This document shows positions 27,228-35,723 of a DNA stretch of 64,000 nucleotides, piece after piece. Positions within the stretch are counted from its first letter, which is position 1; each line of letters opens with the position of its first letter. The stretch comes from Solimonas variicoloris DSM 15731. Its GTDB lineage: Bacteria; Pseudomonadota; Gammaproteobacteria; Nevskiales; Nevskiaceae. The stretch lies in assembly GCF_000382285.1 (NCBI RefSeq), contig NZ_KB907928.1, positions 1 to 64,000 on the forward strand. The letters are read 5' to 3'. A program made the translations under genes and the position numbers. The notes beneath the pieces were generated by a model, which had not been told where the DNA came from, did no database searches, and saw nothing but the letters and a program-made list of their open reading frames with translations.

Positions 27228-28490
27228 ATGCGTTTCAGTCGTGTCAGCCCGACGTTCCCGTCCGTCACCCGTAAGTCTTTGTCCAAGCCGGCCCTGCTCA
27301 AGCCGGCCCTCGCCGCGACGGTGGCCGTGCTGCTCGCCGCCTGCGGCGGCGGCGGCGGTGGCAACAAGAAGAATCTCGAGGAAGCCTATACCGTCGTCGG
27401 CCAGGCGGACTTCAAGACCGGCACCGCGGCCAGCCCGAGCGCCTCGACGCTGCGCAGCCCGCAGAGCAATGTCGCGACCAACGGCACCAAGTTTGCCGTC
27501 GCCGATACCTCGAACAACCGCATCCTGATCTGGAACTCGATTCCGTCGAGCAACGGCGCCGCGGCTTCGGTGGTGCTGGGACAGGCCGACTTCTCGACGC
27601 GCACGGCCGCGACCACGCAGGCCGGCCTGAACTCGCCGCTGTCGGTGTTCATCAGCAATGAGGACAAGCTCGTCGTCGCCGACCAGGGCAACCACCGCGT
27701 GCTGATCTGGAACACGATCCCGACCGCCAGCAATACGCCGGCGGATGTCGTCGTCGGTCAGGACAGCTTCACCGCCAAGCAGGTTGACCTCGATGGCGTT
27801 GACGGCAAGCCGTCGGCGCGCGGCCTGGACGGCCCGGTCGATGCGATCGTCACGACGGACGGCAAGCTGATCGTCGCCGACACCGGCAACAACCGCGTCC
27901 TGGTGTGGAATTCGATCCCGACCAGCAACGGTCAGGCCGCGAATATCGTGCTGGGTCAGGTCGACTTCACGTCGAATGACGACGACGACGAAGCCGACGC
28001 GATGTACGCCCCGCGCGGCCTGTGGAGCGACGGCGCCAAGCTGATGGTCGCCGACAGCGGCAACAACCGCATCCTCTACTGGCCGAACCTGCCGCAGACG
28101 AGCACGTCGAAAGCCAGCTATGTCGTCGGCCAGACCGACTTCTCGCGCAATACCGCGGGCACCTCGGCTTCGACGCTGCGCAATCCGGTCGCGGTGTCGT
28201 CGGACGGCGCCGGCTTCTACGTTGCCGACGCCGGCAACAACCGCGTGCTGCGTTTCGATTCACTGCCGACTTCGAACGGCATGAGCGCGGACTTCGTTTA
28301 TGGCCAGGACAACGACAGCTTCGCGGCGTCGACGGCCAATGACGAGAACCAGGACGGTACGCGTGACGACGACCCGTCGGCCAAGACCCTGAGCGGTCCG
28401 ACCGGCGCCTTCGTTTACGACAACAATCTGTACGTCACCGACAGCAGCAACAACCGCGTCCTGTTCTTCAACCCGTTTGCCACCCCATGA
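27228..28490 (+). CDS. NHL-repeat beta-propeller lipoprotein
   Basis: 420 residues. The ATG at 27228 has GAGGAG 6 bases upstream and was chosen over the ATG at 27180. Lipobox LLAAC gives Cys39 followed by a Gly-rich linker (GGGGGG). Six repeats of about 58-66 residues follow, each with V(V/L)GQ-D-F near the start and a (V)AD-GN-RVL(I/V)W-(S/T)IP core, matching NHL repeats and one closed six-bladed propeller. It is probably an outer-membrane-anchored binding or scaffold protein. The stop overlaps the next gene's start (ATGA), so the two are coupled. Confidence 0.85.
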   Translation: MRFSRVSPTFPSVTRKSLSKPALLKPALAATVAVLLAACGGGGGGNKKNLEEAYTVVGQADFKTGTAASPSASTLRSPQSNVATNGTKFAVADTSNNRILIWNSIPSSNGAAASVVLGQADFSTRTAATTQAGLNSPLSVFISNEDKLVVADQGNHRVLIWNTIPTASNTPADVVVGQDSFTAKQVDLDGVDGKPSARGLDGPVDAIVTTDGKLIVADTGNNRVLVWNSIPTSNGQAANIVLGQVDFTSNDDDDEADAMYAPRGLWSDGAKLMVADSGNNRILYWPNLPQTSTSKASYVVGQTDFSRNTAGTSASTLRNPVAVSSDGAGFYVADAGNNRVLRFDSLPTSNGMSADFVYGQDNDSFAASTANDENQDGTRDDDPSAKTLSGPTGAFVYDNNLYVTDSSNNRVLFFNPFATP

Positions 28491-29824
28491 TGGCAAGTCG
28501 TTTCAGCCGCGGCGCCTGTCTGGGCGCCGCGGTTTTTTTGCTGGCAGCTTGCAAGAACTCGAATCCGGTTGGTGAGGGTACGGGGCCGACGGCGCTCTGG
28601 ATTCAGTCCGGCACGTCGACCTCCGGGGCCCAGATCATCGAGTGCGGCACCACGGCGCTGAGCGCGATCGCGCGCTTCGAGGGTGACCACGATTCGCAGT
28701 CGGACGTCAGCTCGCGCGTCGTCTGGACCAGCAGCAATCCGGGCGTGATCGACGTCAGCAACGGCGATCTCGAGACCTACCCCGGCTCGGGCTCGTACTT
28801 CTCGGCCGGTACGGTGGTGGCCCGCACCACGGGCGTCGCGACGATTCATGCGTCCTATGGCGACGGAGCATTGACGGCCAGCTTCGGTGTCGATGCCAAG
28901 CCGATCAGCGGCATGCGCATCTGGCCGGAGCTGACGCGCATGGCGCCGAACTCGCAGGCCAAGTTCTACCTCTACGTGCATCCCGAGAACGATGCGCTCG
29001 AGCAGGATCTGACGGGCAGCGCGGTCTGGTCGATTCCGAGTTCGTCGCCGGCGGCCTACATTGCCTCGGGCTCGACGGTGCAGGGCTCGACCAATCCGCT
29101 CGACACGCCGTTCACGCTCGAGGCGCGGCTGTATACCTGCGACCAGAAGATCACGCGCACGATCAGCCTCGGCAAGGTCAGCGGACTGAACCTGAGCTAT
29201 GAGCAGCCCGCCGGCAACGCGGTGCCGATCGGCATCGACGACCGCGTGCGGGTCGACGCGGTTTTCGAAGACACCTCGGCGATTCCGCAGAATCTCTCGA
29301 GCCAGCTCGTCATCAAGAACGCCGACGGCTACGACCCGGATATCGCGTCGACTTCGACCACGACGTCCAATACGACCGTCACCTCGGGAACCACGGCGCA
29401 GCTGGGGGCCAACGACTACCTGCTGGTCGGCGGGCTGCAGGACAAGAAGCCGGTGAAGCTGCAGCTGACCTACGACAAGTCGGGTCTGAATCTGGTGGCG
29501 CTGACCCGCGAATACACATTCGCGAACATCGACGTGACCAGCCTGCGGGTCGATCCGGCGAGCGTCGATCTGACGTTCCCGGATCTCGGCCAGCTGTCGG
29601 CCTACGCGACCTTCGAGGATGGCATCGAGCGGCCGTTCACGCGCTTCGTGACTTGGAGTACCGAGAATTCCGACTTGCTGGCTTCGATCGGTGCCAGCGG
29701 GATCGACGGAGGGCTGCTGACCCCGCTGAATGTCGGTGGCGAGGCCAAGGTATTCGCCAATTACACGAGCGATGTGGTGGGCAAGCTTGAGGAGCGGGTG
29801 ATCGTCAACGTGCATCACAACTGA
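28487..29824 (+). CDS. Ig-like (BIG-type) lipoprotein
   Basis: 445 residues. Lipobox LLAAC with Cys22 followed by Lys-Asn. The body is beta-rich with two or more bacterial Ig-like (BIG2-type) units: VVWTSSNPGVIDVSNGDL ... GVATIHASYGDGA near the N-terminus and VDLTFPDLGQLSAYATFEDG ... VTWSTENSDLLASIG near the C-terminus. No enzyme motif is present. It is translationally coupled to the NHL-propeller lipoprotein, suggesting that the two act together at the cell surface (inference). Confidence 0.8.
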   Translation: MMASRFSRGACLGAAVFLLAACKNSNPVGEGTGPTALWIQSGTSTSGAQIIECGTTALSAIARFEGDHDSQSDVSSRVVWTSSNPGVIDVSNGDLETYPGSGSYFSAGTVVARTTGVATIHASYGDGALTASFGVDAKPISGMRIWPELTRMAPNSQAKFYLYVHPENDALEQDLTGSAVWSIPSSSPAAYIASGSTVQGSTNPLDTPFTLEARLYTCDQKITRTISLGKVSGLNLSYEQPAGNAVPIGIDDRVRVDAVFEDTSAIPQNLSSQLVIKNADGYDPDIASTSTTTSNTTVTSGTTAQLGANDYLLVGGLQDKKPVKLQLTYDKSGLNLVALTREYTFANIDVTSLRVDPASVDLTFPDLGQLSAYATFEDGIERPFTRFVTWSTENSDLLASIGASGIDGGLLTPLNVGGEAKVFANYTSDVVGKLEERVIVNVHHN

Positions 29825-30064
29825 CGGAAATTCCGGCTCGCGCGGCAGCCTCCAGCAGTGCTAATTTCGCGGCAGGGCAGGGGGTTCCACTGCGTGGCGG
29901 GAACGGTGTACATTCCTACTCGCAGTTGCTTCAAGCAAAAGTAACAGCGCGGTACACGGGGTCGTGACGTTGGCAGTAAGGACCTCCGGCTACGTTTCTT
30001 GATCGCTTCTTGCACTGGAGTGGGTGTAAGCCCGTTTTTCAATTGACGTCAGAGGGAATGTTGC
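29825..30064 (+). other. Long 5' region of the cold-shock gene
   Basis: 240 bases without a gene. A TTGCTTcAAGCAA inverted repeat near 29925 and a TACATT hexamer are the only promoter-like signals and neither is convincing. A long leader is usual for csp genes. AGAGGG near 30049-30055 is the ribosome-binding site. Confidence 0.4.
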
Positions 30065-30277
30065 ATGTCTAATGTCTCGACCGGCACCGTCAAATGGTTC
30101 AACGATGCCAAGGGTTTTGGTTTCATCACGCCGGAAGGCGGTGGTGAGGATCTCTTCGCACACTTCCGTGAGATCCAGGGCAGCGGCTTCAAGACCCTGA
30201 AGGAAGGCCAGAAGGTGCAGTACGAAGTGCGTCGCGGCCCGAAGGGCCTGCAGGCCGCGGCGATCCGCCCGCTCTGA
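30065..30277 (+). CDS. csp: Cold-shock-domain RNA/DNA-binding protein
   Basis: 70 residues, one CspA-type OB fold that binds single-stranded nucleic acid. RNP1 is KGFGFI and the RNP2 position reads DLFAHF rather than the usual VFVHF. The tail QAAAIRPL is typical of proteobacterial Csp proteins. Single-gene transcript closed by a strong terminator. Confidence 0.95.
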   Translation: MSNVSTGTVKWFNDAKGFGFITPEGGGEDLFAHFREIQGSGFKTLKEGQKVQYEVRRGPKGLQAAAIRPL

Positions 30278-30309
30278 GCGCGCTCACCTTCTCGGCAGTT
30301 TGCCGATCG

Positions 30310-30338
30310 AAACCGCGGTTTGCCCCGCGGTTTTTTTT
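30310..30338 (+). terminator. Rho-independent terminator after csp
   Basis: Stem AAACCGCGG / CCGCGGTTT (30310-30318 with 30325-30333), 6-base loop and T-run to 30338. Confidence 0.92.
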
Positions 30339-30436
30339 CGCCTGCGCAATGGCCGCGCGCTTCTCGGGCGCTCGGTTTCCATATCGATGATCGTGGTCCG
30401 GATCGGAAGCAGGCGTGCTGCGATTGCGGGGGTGCG

Positions 30437-30841
30437 ATGAGAGCAGCGAGCGCCGTTCGCGTGGCGGCATGGCTCGATCTGGCCGCCACCGCCCCGCTGG
30501 CGGTGCCGGGACTGGAAGCCTGGTGGTTGCGCTTGCTGTTGAGCGGCGGCGGCTGGTGGACGCTGCCGCCGTCGTGGTCCCTGTCGGCCTCGGGGCTCAT
30601 GCTCGCGCAACTGTCCGGAGTGTTCGGCATCTGCTGGAACGGGGCTCGGGCCTGCTGGCCGGGCGATCGCCGACTGGTGACGATCGACGGGGTAGCGCGG
30701 ATCGCGGTCGCCGGACTTCTGCTGCGTTTCCATGCGCTGGGCGGACCGCCCAGCCTGCTCGTCTTTGTCGTGACCGAACTGTGTGGCGCGGTCATCGCGG
30801 CATTGGCGGTGCTGCCGTTATCCCGACGAAACCTCACTTGA
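30437..30841 (+). CDS. Small integral membrane protein, unknown function
   Basis: 134 residues from the ATG at 30437 (GGGGG 6-7 bases upstream). Roughly four hydrophobic segments: WLDLAATAPLAVPG, SLSASGLMLAQLSGVFGICW, IAVAGLLLRFHALG and LLVFVVTELCGAVIAALAVL. I do not recognise the family with certainty. It lies alone between csp and the convergent SET-domain gene. Confidence 0.6.
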   Translation: MRAASAVRVAAWLDLAATAPLAVPGLEAWWLRLLLSGGGWWTLPPSWSLSASGLMLAQLSGVFGICWNGARACWPGDRRLVTIDGVARIAVAGLLLRFHALGGPPSLLVFVVTELCGAVIAALAVLPLSRRNLT

Positions 30842-30885
30842 AGCCGTGTGCGATGCCGAGCGCGTCGGGATCGAGGCGGTTGCCT

Positions 30886-31365
30886 TCAGCTTGCGCGTTT
30901 GCGCTTCGGCCGCAGCATCGTGCCTGTGCAGCGCTTCTTGCCGCAGCGGCATGCCCAGATCTTGCGCAGGCGCGGCGTGTGCGGCTCATCGAGCGTGATG
31001 CCGTAGTCGTACGTCAGCTCTTCGCCGGCGCGGACCGGTTTGATGGTCTCGATGAAGATCCGGTCGTGCGCGCGCCGCCCCTTCGGGTCCTCGACGATCA
31101 CGGCTTCGCAGTTCGGCTCGCAGCTGGTGTTGATCCAGCGCGCGATGTTGCCGCCGACGTTGGCATCGACTACGTACTCGTCGTTCAGCGTGAACAGAAA
31201 GGTGTGGCCGGAGTCGTAATCGCCGCCGTAGCAGTCGTCGACCTCCGAGTGACTGCGAAGCTGGCCGCGATAGCGGACCAGACGGGTGCCGGCGGGTAGG
31301 TCGCAGGCGGCGAAGACGCCGTTGCCGTGGATGGGAGAGCGACGAAGAACGAGCTTGCGGGACAT
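30886..31365 (-). CDS. SET-domain protein lysine methyltransferase
   Basis: 159 residues, an almost bare SET domain of the kind common in eukaryotes. RRSPIHGNGVFAACDLPAGT opens it; NTSCEPN (79-85, for NHSCxPN) and GEELTYDYG (114-122, catalytic Tyr) form the active site that uses S-adenosylmethionine. A post-SET zinc motif CRCGKKRC (C139, C141, C146) follows. The Lys/Arg-rich tail (RPKRKRAS) could bind nucleic acid. The substrate is unknown; in bacteria, DNA-binding or ribosomal proteins have been proposed. The start at 31365 was chosen because homology begins there. No partner gene is adjacent. Confidence 0.9.
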   Translation of the reverse strand: MSRKLVLRRSPIHGNGVFAACDLPAGTRLVRYRGQLRSHSEVDDCYGGDYDSGHTFLFTLNDEYVVDANVGGNIARWINTSCEPNCEAVIVEDPKGRRAHDRIFIETIKPVRAGEELTYDYGITLDEPHTPRLRKIWACRCGKKRCTGTMLRPKRKRAS

Positions 31366-31689
31366 GTGGGGCGGTGCATTTTCGGGGGCGCCATTCTCCC
31401 GCAAATTCCGTGCAGCGGTATCGCGGCTGGATGCCTGCCGCGGTACTGCTTGTCGAGCCGCGGGGCCTGTTGCGCGTGCGGCGGTGCGGACCGACCGCCG
31501 GCCGGGGCTCGAACACCACTGGGCCGAATGCATCCGGCGATTCGACTTGCCGTTCGCGGCAGACGTCGGGCGTTGTGCTCGCAGCCGGGATTGCGCGCTG
31601 GCCGGCCGGACATCGATGTCCAGTCTTCGGCGATGGCGGTGCGCGCGGCGGCTTCGTAAGCTCGGCAGCGACTTCAAAGGATGCGCGTC
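31366..31689. other. Intergenic region, no gene recognised
   Basis: 324 bases between the divergent SET-domain and alpha/beta-hydrolase genes. Open frames exist on both strands, but none has a convincing ribosome site or a recognisable product. AAAGG at 31676-31680 is the ribosome site of the hydrolase. Confidence 0.4.
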
Positions 31690-32586
31690 ATGCCGCAGCT
31701 GAATGCCAATGGCCTGTCCCTGCACTACGAACTGTCGGGACCCGAGGACGGACCTGCAGCGCTGCTGATCATGGGCCTGGGCGGACAGTTGATTACCTGG
31801 CCCGAGCCGTTCTGTGCGGCGCTGGCCGCTGCGGGCTATCGGGTCATCCGCTTCGACAATCGTGATGCAGGCCTCTCGACGCGATTTACGTCGCTGGGCA
31901 AGCCGAACCTTCTGAAGGCCGGCATTGCCAGTACGTTGCGCTGGCCTCTGCGCGCGCCGTATTCACTCGACGACATGGCGGCCGACGCGCTGGCCTTGCT
32001 GGATGGGCTCGGCATCGCGTCGGCGCACGTCGTCGGCATTTCGATGGGCGGCATGATTGCGCAGCTGATGGCCTTGCGGCAGCGCGAGCGTGTGCGCAGC
32101 CTCAGCCTGCTGATGACGCATTCGGGCCATCCATGGCTGCCCGGGCCGCGCTGGCCGATTCGCTGGCGCATGGTGCGGCGCCCTGGTCTGCGCGAGCGCG
32201 AAGACATCATCCGCTACTCGATGCAGACCTTGCAGCTGATCGGCAGCCCCGCTTTCAGGCCCGATCCCGCGGCGCTTTACGCGCAGATCGCCCGCCAGTA
32301 TGACCGCAGCTACCATCCCGCCGGCGTCGCGCGCCAGACCGCGGCGATTCTCGCGGCGCCGGATCGCAGCGCGGCGCTGCGCGCATTGCGAGTGCCAACG
32401 CTGATCCTGCATGGGCAGCAAGATCCGCTGATTCCGGTGGCGGCCGCGCACCAGCTTCTGCGTCTGATGCCGCAGGCGCGGCTCGAACTGTTCGAGGGCA
32501 TGGGCCACGATCTGCCGGCGCCCTTGCTGGAGCCCTTGGCCGCCCACATCGTCGCGCACTGGGATTCGAGCGCGTCGGCGGGCTGA
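31690..32586 (+). CDS. Alpha/beta-hydrolase
   Basis: 298 residues of the alpha/beta-hydrolase fold. I chose the ATG at 31690, 9 bases after AAAGG, over one three codons earlier. The nucleophile elbow is VGISMGGM (Ser), the acid is in ILHGQQDPLIP and the histidine in EGMGHDLP. The oxyanion region GLGGQLITWPEPFC is typical of esterases and of the AclR/TAP-like group. Substrate unknown. Confidence 0.9.
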   Translation: MPQLNANGLSLHYELSGPEDGPAALLIMGLGGQLITWPEPFCAALAAAGYRVIRFDNRDAGLSTRFTSLGKPNLLKAGIASTLRWPLRAPYSLDDMAADALALLDGLGIASAHVVGISMGGMIAQLMALRQRERVRSLSLLMTHSGHPWLPGPRWPIRWRMVRRPGLREREDIIRYSMQTLQLIGSPAFRPDPAALYAQIARQYDRSYHPAGVARQTAAILAAPDRSAALRALRVPTLILHGQQDPLIPVAAAHQLLRLMPQARLELFEGMGHDLPAPLLEPLAAHIVAHWDSSASAG

Positions 32587-32662
32587 CGCAAGCGGTTCAG
32601 CGGCGATCAAGCCGGTGGCGGCAAAGCTTCCGCGCCTTACTGGAATCAATGCGGGAGGATGC

Positions 32663-33223
32663 GTGAACACTGCCAAGCTTCGTAAAGCCGGGCTTCGTCT
32701 CGGCCTGATGGCGCTACTCGGGGCCCCGGTGCTGGCCCAGGCCTACGATTACAACTATCTCGAAGGCGGCTACCTCAATCGCGATCAGCCGGGTGACGAC
32801 AGTGGCCTGCGCGTGCAGGGCAGCTTCGACATCGCCTCGCCGATCGCGGTCTTCGCCGAGTACGCCGATGTCGATCACTACGACCAGCTCAGCATCGGCG
32901 CGCTCTATCACACGCCGCTCGACCGCACGCTCGATCTCGTGCTGGGCGCATCCTTCGAAACCTACGATGACGGCCATGACGACGACAGCGGTTTCGGCCT
33001 GCGCGGCGGCTTGCGCTGGACGCTGCCGCAGACCCGGCTCGAGTTGAATCCCGAGCTGCGCTATGTCGACTACGGTCACGACGACGGCCTGTCGCTGCGG
33101 CTCGGCGCGCTGTATCCGCTGACGCCGGCGCTCGCGCTGCAGGGCGGCGTGCAGGCCGGCGACGACGATCGCTTCGACATCGGCGTGCGCTACAGCTTCG
33201 GACCGCAGCGTACCTATCGCTGA
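32663..33223 (+). CDS. Small outer-membrane beta-barrel-like protein
   Basis: 186 residues from the GTG at 32663, with GGAGG just upstream (4-5 bases). A signal peptide (LGLMALLGAPVLAQA) is followed by alternating beta strands rich in Asp/Tyr (YNYLEGGYLNRDQPGDDSGL, GYVDVDHYDQL-like repeats). It ends in a strand close to the C-terminus (DRFDIGVRYSFGPQRTYR). The pattern suggests an 8-stranded barrel of the OmpA/Ail size class. No specific family is recognised. Confidence 0.65.
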   Translation: MNTAKLRKAGLRLGLMALLGAPVLAQAYDYNYLEGGYLNRDQPGDDSGLRVQGSFDIASPIAVFAEYADVDHYDQLSIGALYHTPLDRTLDLVLGASFETYDDGHDDDSGFGLRGGLRWTLPQTRLELNPELRYVDYGHDDGLSLRLGALYPLTPALALQGGVQAGDDDRFDIGVRYSFGPQRTYR

Positions 33224-33284
33224 CGCTGCAGGCCGCTTCGCTCACGGGCGAAGCGGCCGCGTTGGGCGCAGCGCGATCCGGCGT

Positions 33285-33743
33285 TCAGAAAATGCCGGCG
33301 GCCAAGCCGGCCGCTATGGCTTCGCCGAGTTCGCGGCATTGCGCGAGCGCTGCCTCGTCCGGCTCGCCGATGACGATCAGCGGCTCGGCGACCGCCTTCC
33401 AGCGATAGCCGGTGGCGATCCGTTCGACGGCGCGCACCGTGCCGCTGCCGTCGTTGCCGGCGCTGACGAACAGCGCGTAGGGAAGCCCGAGCGTGCGACC
33501 CTCGGCGGGATAGAAGGTCCGATCGAAGAAATCCTTCAGCAGGCCCGCCATGTAGCCGAGCTTCTCGGGCGTGCCCAGCAGCAGGCCGTCGGCCCACAGT
33601 AGGTCATCCACCGTCGCCTGCTCGGCGCGCAGGTGGCGCAGCTCGATCGCGGCTCCGGATTGCTTCGCGCCTGCCGCGACCGCCGCGCCGAGTCTGGCGG
33701 TGCGGCCGGATTCGCCGACATGGATCAGGAGCAGATGCTTCAT
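33285..33743 (-). CDS. Flavodoxin-like NAD(P)H oxidoreductase
   Basis: 152 residues. The N-terminal LIHVGESGRTARLGAAVAAG occupies the flavin phosphate-loop position, and WADGLLLGTPEKLGYMAGLLK with FVSAGNDGSG occupies the flavin-ring loop positions of flavodoxin/WrbA/FMN-reductase folds. It would reduce a small molecule using flavin. Its physiological partner is unknown. Confidence 0.8.
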   Translation of the reverse strand: MKHLLLIHVGESGRTARLGAAVAAGAKQSGAAIELRHLRAEQATVDDLLWADGLLLGTPEKLGYMAGLLKDFFDRTFYPAEGRTLGLPYALFVSAGNDGSGTVRAVERIATGYRWKAVAEPLIVIGEPDEAALAQCRELGEAIAAGLAAGIF

Positions 33744-33772
33744 GGCGCGATGGTGCCACGCGCCGTTCCAAC

Positions 33773-33799
33773 AAAAAACGGGCGGAAGATCCGCCCGTT
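33773..33799 (-). terminator. Rho-independent terminator after the ComEA-like gene
   Basis: Stem ACGGGCGG / CCGCCCGT with flanking A:T pair (33777-33799). Read on the minus strand it is followed by a T-run (plus-strand A's 33773-33778). It serves the upstream minus-strand ComEA-like gene. Confidence 0.85.
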
Positions 33800-33817
33800 C
33801 TAGAAGAGTGTCATCGC

Positions 33818-34084
33818 CTATTTCGCCGCCTTCGCCCCGCCGCCGACCGTGATCTCGGATTCGAGCATCTTGTAGGTCTTGTCGCCGATGCCGTCGACCT
33901 TCTTCAGATCCTCCTTCGACTTGTACGGCCGGTGCTCGATGATCGCCTTGGCTTTCGCCGGGCCGATGCCGGGCAGCTTTTCGAGTTCCTTCTGGCTCGC
34001 AGTATTGATGTCGACGATTGCGAAGGCCGGCATGCTCACTGCCACGGCGATGCCCAATGCGAGTGCTCGGATGAATCTGTTCAT
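33818..34084 (-). CDS. ComEA-like helix-hairpin-helix protein
   Basis: 88 residues from the ATG at 34084, with GGGGGA upstream. A signal peptide (ALALGIAVAVSMPAFA) is followed by a single HhH domain: DINTASQKELEKLPGIGPAK and KAIIEHRPYKSKEDLKKVDG. ComEA proteins bind double-stranded DNA in the periplasm during natural transformation. The type IV pilin nearby fits that context. A terminator follows. Confidence 0.9.
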   Translation of the reverse strand: MNRFIRALALGIAVAVSMPAFAIVDINTASQKELEKLPGIGPAKAKAIIEHRPYKSKEDLKKVDGIGDKTYKMLESEITVGGGAKAAK

Positions 34085-34188
34085 CGCAAATCCCCCAACC
34101 AGCATGCACATGCATGCGCGGCCAATATTTTCTCTATCCGAATCGGGGGCAAGCGCGCTTTGCGAAGTCGATCACTGTCGCGGCAAGT

Positions 34189-35652
34189 TTATTGCGGCGG
34201 ATTGAGACGCGGATCAATGTGTTCGCCCGGTGGGAACTCCGGGATCGATGCCTCGGAGGATGTCAGGCGACAGGTCTTCGAATAAGGAATCAGTCCCTGG
34301 GACCACAGGCGAGGGAATACGGTGCTGCCGCGAGGCAACTGGACCGAGTCGGGTTGAATGCAGGTTCTGCCAAGCGATATCGCCATTCCTGATGCGGCGA
34401 GACAGAACACGGCGAGCACGCTCCGGAGCAGGCGGGAACGCCCTTTCGTCAGCTCAACAGCATTTCTCCGGGAAGGTATAGAGATGCCGATGAGCAAGAC
34501 GGCGATCAGCTGGCTGACGGGATCGTTGAAGACGTTGGCAACGAGGCCGTGTACGAGCGCGGCCGTTGCCCCCGCAAAGATGGCCGTATCGATCGCCGCG
34601 TCCCTCTTTTCGGTGGGCTGGCCGGCAGCATTTCGAAGCCTGATGCTTTGCGCTGTCGCCCAGAACCACCACGCGCCTAGCGCAAAAAGCATCATCGCCG
34701 CGGGGATTCCCCACTCCGCGGCAAACTGCAGTGCAAAGTCGTGGGTTCCTGCACCGAAGACCTTGGGATGGTGATCGACGGCCGAATATTGCATGGGGCC
34801 GATGCCGATCCAGGGTGAGGACTGGATGTCGGCCCATGCTGCTGCATTGAGCTGGGCGCGACCGTTCAGTGCAGTCATCGCCAGACGGCGCGAAGTCGCC
34901 AGGCCAGAACTCGTTTCCACGACGCGCCACAGCAGGAAACCGAGCATGCCCATCAACAACTGCCATCTGGCGTAAGAGCGGCCGGTCTGGCCTAGAAACA
35001 GGCATGCGAGCATCGCCATTCCGATTCCCACCACAGCGCCACGGCTACCCGTGCCGATGACTTGCGCGCTAATCGCGACTGCGGCGGCCGTGCAGCAGAA
35101 GCGGGTGATCGTTCGATGTCGGTCGAGCAGCAGGGGGACGCACCAGAGCAACGGCAAGGCCCAGGTGGCCGCTTTGGCGAAAAAGCGTGGCGTGGTGAAC
35201 GGCAGCCATGCGGAGGCGAGCCCGCGTGCGTCGGATGTTGCAAATGCTGCAATAAAATCGATCAACAAACGGGTGCCGAGCACCAGCGCGCCGGCACTCG
35301 TGACCAATATGATCAGGGGGCGCAGGTTGTCGTGCGTGGCCGTCCATTCGCGTGCGGCCAATCCTGCGCACGCCAGGGCACTCATCAGCCCAAGTTCGAC
35401 GAATCCGTATGTGGGGAACTCGGCGAAGCTGGCGGAAACCACTCCGATGGCCAGCAGCGCGAGAAAGGCAGTGCGCGCTCCGCGCGGCAGCGGCGCTCCC
35501 GATCTGGCGAAGAGCGGGAGCAGCAATGCGAACAGCGCGAACTGGACGATCCGGACTTCGTCGTAGCGTGTCTGCAGGAGCTCGACGGGTTCCCAGCCGG
35601 ACATCGCCCACGCCGCGCCGGCTGCGAGCAAAAAAATAGTCAGGGTTTGCAT
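34189..35652 (-). CDS. O-antigen-ligase-like membrane protein, possibly pilin glycosyltransferase
   Basis: 487 residues with about ten or more membrane helices. Wzy/WaaL/PglL-type features are GTGSRGAVVGIGMA and the periplasmic loop GIGPMQYSAVDHHPKVFGAG followed by THDFALQFAAEWG. The His plus Glu-x-Gly pattern is characteristic of these oligosaccharide ligases. The start at 35652 was chosen because upstream codons run through the pilA terminator. It lies directly downstream of pilA on the same strand, as tfpO/pilO does in Pseudomonas aeruginosa. That suggests it transfers a glycan to the pilin. No Shine-Dalgarno sequence is visible. Confidence 0.78.
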   Translation of the reverse strand: MQTLTIFLLAAGAAWAMSGWEPVELLQTRYDEVRIVQFALFALLLPLFARSGAPLPRGARTAFLALLAIGVVSASFAEFPTYGFVELGLMSALACAGLAAREWTATHDNLRPLIILVTSAGALVLGTRLLIDFIAAFATSDARGLASAWLPFTTPRFFAKAATWALPLLWCVPLLLDRHRTITRFCCTAAAVAISAQVIGTGSRGAVVGIGMAMLACLFLGQTGRSYARWQLLMGMLGFLLWRVVETSSGLATSRRLAMTALNGRAQLNAAAWADIQSSPWIGIGPMQYSAVDHHPKVFGAGTHDFALQFAAEWGIPAAMMLFALGAWWFWATAQSIRLRNAAGQPTEKRDAAIDTAIFAGATAALVHGLVANVFNDPVSQLIAVLLIGISIPSRRNAVELTKGRSRLLRSVLAVFCLAASGMAISLGRTCIQPDSVQLPRGSTVFPRLWSQGLIPYSKTCRLTSSEASIPEFPPGEHIDPRLNPPQ

Positions 35653-35658
35653 TGCAGC

Positions 35659-35690
35659 AAAAAAAGAGCCGCTCCTTCGGAGCGGCTCTT
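35659..35690 (-). terminator. Rho-independent terminator between pilA and the ligase gene
   Basis: Twelve-bp stem (35664-35675 with 35679-35690), 3-base loop, and a seven-T tail on the minus strand (plus-strand A's 35659-35665). The ligase start codon follows 6 bases later, so some read-through must express that gene, or it has another promoter. Confidence 0.9.
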
Positions 35691-35723
35691 TGCTGACAGC
35701 GGCCAGCATTTCCTGATTCAGGA

